Positions 60,301 to 64,000 of a stretch of DNA of 64,000 nt are shown piece by piece. This DNA is from Paracoccus sp. (in: a-proteobacteria). Lineage in GTDB: Bacteria > Pseudomonadota > Alphaproteobacteria > Rhodobacterales > Rhodobacteraceae. The stretch lies in assembly GCA_030538425.1 (NCBI GenBank), contig JAUNTZ010000006.1, forward strand, positions 1-64,000, read 5' to 3'. Under the pieces are notes generated by a model. The model was not told the origin of the DNA, ran no database searches, and saw only the letters and a program-made list of their open reading frames with translations. Position 1 is the first letter of the stretch, and the number at the start of each line of letters is the position of its first letter. The translations under genes and the position numbers were made by a program.

Positions 60301-63300
60301 CAATAATCGCGCTCGTAATAAAGCCCAAGCGTCGAATTGCCATCCGTCCCGACCGAGCCGCGCGCGGTCAGCGAAGGCGTCAGGTCAAGGTTCAGATTGA
60401 CCCGCGTGTCGCCATCGCCGCCCACCTCGACATCGGTATAGACATTGCGCGACAGATAGCGCCCCGCCCGGACCGAGACATTGCCCTCATCATCTGAGGT
60501 AAAGTCCAGATCGTCCAAGCCCATGGAATCGCGCAAATTTCCAATGACCCCCGCGCCGCCCTGACCAGCCAGAACCGCAATCGCATTGGCCAGTTGCGCG
60601 GCTTGCAGCGCGGTGATGTTTTCCAGCCCGCGCCCGAACAGCAGCTGCGACAGAACCTCTTCCTGCGGCAATTCGGGCGTCGATTCAAAGCGGATCTCCG
60701 GCTCCATGATCTCACCGTCGATGATGATCCGCGTGGTCAGGTCGCTTTGCACATTGGTCGCGACCAGCCGCAGGATCGGGCGCAGGTCGCCCTGCAACTC
60801 GATCAGCCCCTCAGTCAGATCAAAGCGCTTGCCAAGCAGATCGACGCGGCCCCGGATCAGCTCAAAGAAGCCGATCGGCACCACATTGCGCGCCGTGCCG
60901 GTGATGCGGATTGAGCCGCCAAGTTCCGCATCCACCCCGCGCCCGCGCACGAAAATCTGGTTCGGCGCCTCGATGTTCAGATCCAGCCGAAGCGGCGTCG
61001 CGGGGGGCGTCGCGGCGGGCCCGCCAAGGTTCGCCTGTTGCGCGGCAAGGCTGCCGAATGGCTCCAGCCCGGCGCGGGCGCGGGTCGTGCGCACCGCCCA
61101 GCTATCGCCGCGATGGATCATTTCCGGGATCTCACGCGCGCCGCCAAGCCCGGTCGAGGGGATGCGAATCTCGGCCTCGCTCACAAGCACGGTGCCTGAG
61201 ATCAGCGCCCCATCGGCCAGCACCCCGCTGGCGGTGACCACGCCATTCAGCCGCGCCTCATACAAGGCCGGGTCGCGCAGCACCATGTCGTTGAGCCGGA
61301 TCGTCACATCGACCGAGGGGCTGCCGCGCAGGTTGATCGGCCCGGAGAGGGTCAGCCCGCCGCCCGCCGACATCTGCCCCGCGCCGTCCAGATTGATCAG
61401 CCCTCGATCCAGATTGGCGGTGATATTCAGCCCCTCAAGCCGCATCCCAAGACGCGGATCGGCCACGCTGGCATTGCTCAGCCGGATCGTGCCGGTCAGC
61501 GAATCCAGATCCGGCGGCCCGTCCAGCCGCAGATCAAAACTGATCGGCCCCTCGATGCTGCGGGTGCGGATGAACGGGTTGGCCACGGCGGCATTGCTGA
61601 TCCCCGACATGGCGATATTCGCGGTTGAAAAATCGCTGGCCGCGGTGCCCGCGATCTGGGCGCGGGTGCCGCCCGGCCCGGTCGCGGCGATGTCGATCTC
61701 ATAGGCATCCGCGCCTTGCCGGATGGTGCCGGTGGCCTGCGCGGGCCCGGTCAGCCCCGGCACCAGCAGGTCCAGATTGGCCAGCCGCGCATCCAGGTTC
61801 AGCGCCTGTTGCGGGTCGCCGCTGGCGATGATCTGCGCTTGCGGGTTGCGGGCGTCAAGCCGCTGGATCTCGATCCGCTGCCCGTCCTGCACGATCTGCG
61901 CGTCAAAGCGGGTCTGCCCCGCCAGCAGCCGGTCGGCCTGCGCGTTGCCGGTGCCCAGATTGGTGGCGGTGCCGCTGGCCTCGATCAGCCGCGCGCCGCC
62001 GGTCTGGTCCTGCACCCGCGCGACAGCGTCGATGCCGCCACGCAACCCGCCGCCGATGAAGGACAGATCACCCGAGGCCAGCCGCGCCGTCACATCGGTC
62101 ACGCCCGCGCCCACCGTCCCGCTGGCCTGCGCGTTCAGCCGGGCGTTGCGCAATGTGGCATCGTCCAGCGTGATCACGCCGCCCTGCTCTGTGCCGGTCG
62201 CGGCGAACTGGGTCTGACCGGCCAGCGCGGCATCAAGCTGCCCCTGACCGATCGTCAGATCATTGCCGGTGCCGGTCACGTCAAAGCGGCGCAGCCCGCC
62301 CTGATCGACCACATGGCCCTGCGCGTTGATCCCGCCGCCAAAGCCGCGCCCCAGAAAGCCCAGATCGGCTGCGGCCAACCTTGCATTCAGGTCGGTCACC
62401 CCGTCGCCGATGGTGCCTTGCGCCTCGGCGCTGAGCCGGGCGTTCTCGATCCGGGCGGTATCGATGGTGATGGTGCCGCCCTGTTCCTTGCCGCGCGCGA
62501 TGATCCGCGTCTCACCGGCCAGCGCGGCATCGGCCTGCGCCTGACCCAGCGCGATATCCTGCCCCGTCCCGTCCAGCGTGAAGGCCCGCGCGCCCGCGCC
62601 GTCATCGCGCAGGCTGGCCTCACCCGCAAGCCGACCGCGCCAGCCAAGCCCAAGCGCGGCCAGATCGCTGATCTCAAGATCGGCGGTCGCGTCGGTGCCG
62701 TCCGGCCCGATCATCCCCTGCGCCGAGATCCGCGCCTGTTCATTGGTGATCTCGGCCCGGTCGATGCGGAAATTGCGGTTCTGTTCAAAGGCGCTGATAT
62801 CGATATTGGTGTCGCCCGAGAGCATCCCGTCCGCCTGCACCTGCCCCAGCGACAGGTCGCGCCCGGTGCCGGTCACGGTCAGTCGCCGACCCGCATCTTC
62901 GTCAATCAGCCGCGCATTGGCGTCAAGACTGCCGCCCCAGCCGCGCCCGAAAGCGGCCAGATCGGCGATGGAGACGGTGGCGGTGGCATCCGTCGTCTCG
63001 CCAATCTGGCCATGCGCGGTCGCGCTCATCTGGTCATTGGTCAGGTCCAGCCGATGAATGGTGATGTCGCCATCCCGTTCGTCGGCATGGAGCGCAAAGC
63101 GCGTCTCCCCGGTCAGCGCGCCGTCCACCTCTTGCTGACCCAGCCGCAGATCGGTGCCGGTGCCGGTGGCGCGGATCACCCGCGCGCCGTCTTCCGTCAC
63201 GACCGAGCCATCGGCGCGCAGCCCGCCCGACAGGCCACGGTCGAACGCGGCCAGTTCCGGCACCTCGACAACAATCGTGGCGTTCAGGTCATCGGCGACA

Positions 63301-64000
63301 AAGCGGCCATTGCCCTGCACATTGATCTGGGGGTTGGTCAGCCGCAATTGTTCGACCTGAAACCCGTCGCCGGTCTCGGCAACCACGGCGGCAAGCTGGG
63401 TCTGGCCGGCGAAGCCGCCGTCAATTTCCTTGATCCCGGTTTGCAGGTCGCGGGCCATGCCCTCAAGGTTCAGCCTCCGCGCGCCCGCAGGCCCCGACAG
63501 GATCGCCTGCGCCCGCATCGAGCCGCTGAAATTTTCGTCCAGATCGTCCAGCCCCGGCACGTCAAAGACGGCAATCACGCTGCTGCTGTCACTGGCGATA
63601 AGGCCCTCGGCGTCAAAGCGGATGCGCTGCGCGTTGATTGAGACCTCGCGCAGCTCAATCCCGTCCTCATCGCGGCGGACGGATGCGATGATCGTCGATT
63701 CACCGGCCAGCAGGCGGTCGGCCTGATCCTGATCGACGGTGATATCGGTGCCGGTGGCCTCGATGTCCACGTCAAAGATATCGGACAGCAACTGATAATA
63801 GCCGTTGATCCGGGCATCGGCCCGCCCGGTCAGGTCGCGACCGGCAAAGCCCGACAGGGTGGACAGGTCGCGATGCGCCGCCGTGACCTCACCCGACAGG
63901 ACGATCCCGCTAGATAGCCCGTCAATCGTCGCCTCACCGCCAAGGCTGACCGTGTCGGTGCCGATATTGAGGCCGGTCAGATGGACCACCTGCCCCGGCA
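60300..64000 (-). CDS. tamB: TamB, translocation and assembly module (N-terminus outside the window)
   Basis: At least 1230 residues of the C-terminal part of TamB, a periplasm-spanning protein that with TamA helps assemble outer-membrane proteins and may move lipids. The DUF490/TamB_C domain is clear at the end: GLGGAREIPEMIHRGD, an EAPNQIFVRGRGVDAELGG segment, GFFELIRGRVDLLGKRFDLTEG, SQLLFGRGLENITALQAAQLANAIA, and the last residues LGLYYERDY. Upstream, about 61680-63760 encodes around seven tandem repeats of 98-100 residues. The frame is open to the window edge, so the start is not visible. Confidence 0.93.
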   Translation of the reverse strand, partial: PGQVVHLTGLNIGTDTVSLGGEATIDGLSSGIVLSGEVTAAHRDLSTLSGFAGRDLTGRADARINGYYQLLSDIFDVDIEATGTDITVDQDQADRLLAGESTIIASVRRDEDGIELREVSINAQRIRFDAEGLIASDSSSVIAVFDVPGLDDLDENFSGSMRAQAILSGPAGARRLNLEGMARDLQTGIKEIDGGFAGQTQLAAVVAETGDGFQVEQLRLTNPQINVQGNGRFVADDLNATIVVEVPELAAFDRGLSGGLRADGSVVTEDGARVIRATGTGTDLRLGQQEVDGALTGETRFALHADERDGDITIHRLDLTNDQMSATAHGQIGETTDATATVSIADLAAFGRGWGGSLDANARLIDEDAGRRLTVTGTGRDLSLGQVQADGMLSGDTNIDISAFEQNRNFRIDRAEITNEQARISAQGMIGPDGTDATADLEISDLAALGLGWRGRLAGEASLRDDGAGARAFTLDGTGQDIALGQAQADAALAGETRIIARGKEQGGTITIDTARIENARLSAEAQGTIGDGVTDLNARLAAADLGFLGRGFGGGINAQGHVVDQGGLRRFDVTGTGNDLTIGQGQLDAALAGQTQFAATGTEQGGVITLDDATLRNARLNAQASGTVGAGVTDVTARLASGDLSFIGGGLRGGIDAVARVQDQTGGARLIEASGTATNLGTGNAQADRLLAGQTRFDAQIVQDGQRIEIQRLDARNPQAQIIASGDPQQALNLDARLANLDLLVPGLTGPAQATGTIRQGADAYEIDIAATGPGGTRAQIAGTAASDFSTANIAMSGISNAAVANPFIRTRSIEGPISFDLRLDGPPDLDSLTGTIRLSNASVADPRLGMRLEGLNITANLDRGLINLDGAGQMSAGGGLTLSGPINLRGSPSVDVTIRLNDMVLRDPALYEARLNGVVTASGVLADGALISGTVLVSEAEIRIPSTGLGGAREIPEMIHRGDSWAVRTTRARAGLEPFGSLAAQQANLGGPAATPPATPLRLDLNIEAPNQIFVRGRGVDAELGGSIRITGTARNVVPIGFFELIRGRVDLLGKRFDLTEGLIELQGDLRPILRLVATNVQSDLTTRIIIDGEIMEPEIRFESTPELPQEEVLSQLLFGRGLENITALQAAQLANAIAVLAGQGGAGVIGNLRDSMGLDDLDFTSDDEGNVSVRAGRYLSRNVYTDVEVGGDGDTRVNLNLDLTPSLTARGSVGTDGNSTLGLYYERDY
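61680..63760 (-). repeat. Tandem 98-100-residue repeats in tamB
   Basis: About seven degenerate units, each opening with a TGTGxDLxLGQ motif followed by ADxxLxGxT, then NxxxxAxAxGxIG and a DLxxxGxGxxG segment. The spacing between successive TGTG motifs is 98-100 residues (about 295-300 bases). The repeats probably form successive turns of the beta-groove. Confidence 0.8.

Noticed and set aside
61716..63641. 641-codon open frame on the plus strand
   Set aside because: Antisense to the tamB repeats; its regularity simply mirrors those repeats.
1..64000. Insertion sequences, prophage or integrated element
   Set aside because: No transposase, integrase, phage gene or flanking direct repeats were found. 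The only tRNA gene has no duplicated 3' end nearby.

Overview
This window is a 64 kb piece of the main chromosome of an alphaproteobacterium, almost certainly a member of the Rhodobacteraceae/Paracoccaceae. Four things point there: high-GC coding with few gaps; the regB / senC-regA-hvrA redox cluster; a nepR-ecfG-sensor kinase / phyR general stress module; and the order aroE-coaE-dnaQ // hemJ-rho-mnmE-mnmG-rsmG-parA-parB. The 380 bp gap inside that order (47060-47439) carries a cluster of DnaA-box-like sequences and an AT-rich tract. It is the best candidate for the chromosomal replication origin. Genes on both sides run away from it, and two perfect parS sites lie in the first codons of mnmG and rsmG.

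Layout. 1-4795: the start of an unknown membrane gene, a DUF1643 gene, rpmJ, tRNA-Val(GAC), an N-formylglutamate amidohydrolase, an orphan YezG-type immunity gene, pyrF, and a band-7/NfeD/small-membrane-protein operon. 4923-7553: clpB behind a sigma-32-like promoter. 7593-14590: an accessory catabolic cluster with a shikimate/quinate dehydrogenase paralogue, a GntR/FCD regulator, a three-part TRAP transporter, an atypical type II dehydroquinase, and a dehydroshikimate dehydratase fused to an HPPD-like domain. Together these could import quinate or shikimate and convert it to protocatechuate. 14620-18183: a 1187-aa RTX-like protein with a C-terminal Hint domain. 18429-26477: smr, a Tim44-domain gene, fxsA, secB, an HD hydrolase, hvrA, regA, senC, regB, a DivL-like PAS protein and a small membrane protein. 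26544-38324: hslUV, a capsule-type glycosyltransferase-like gene, trxA, addA, addB, murU and a fused tsaE-amgK. This block looks inverted relative to the usual divL-tsaE order. 38306-46202: an aldo/keto reductase, the general stress module, an RNA methyltransferase that appears to start at CTG, a YihY membrane protein, dnaQ and coaE. 46202-54633: aroE, the origin, hemJ, rho, mnmE, mnmG, rsmG, parA and parB. 54630-64000: hemW, ridA, rdgB, rph, hrcA, grpE, a divergent clpP, a GNAT gene and most of tamB (cut by the window edge).

How it fits together. Most of the window is housekeeping: replication and partition, proteostasis (clpB, hslUV, hrcA-grpE, clpP), repair (addAB) and nucleotide hygiene (rdgB, pyrF). 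The accessory interest lies in the quinate/shikimate cluster, the RTX-Hint gene with its own regulatory region, and the orphan immunity gene. No insertion sequence, prophage or CRISPR array was seen. No wholly new system stands out. The most informative non-gene signals are the putative oriC, the parS sites (plus one near-parS 18.6 kb away), two matching sigma-32-type promoters and an EcfG-type promoter.
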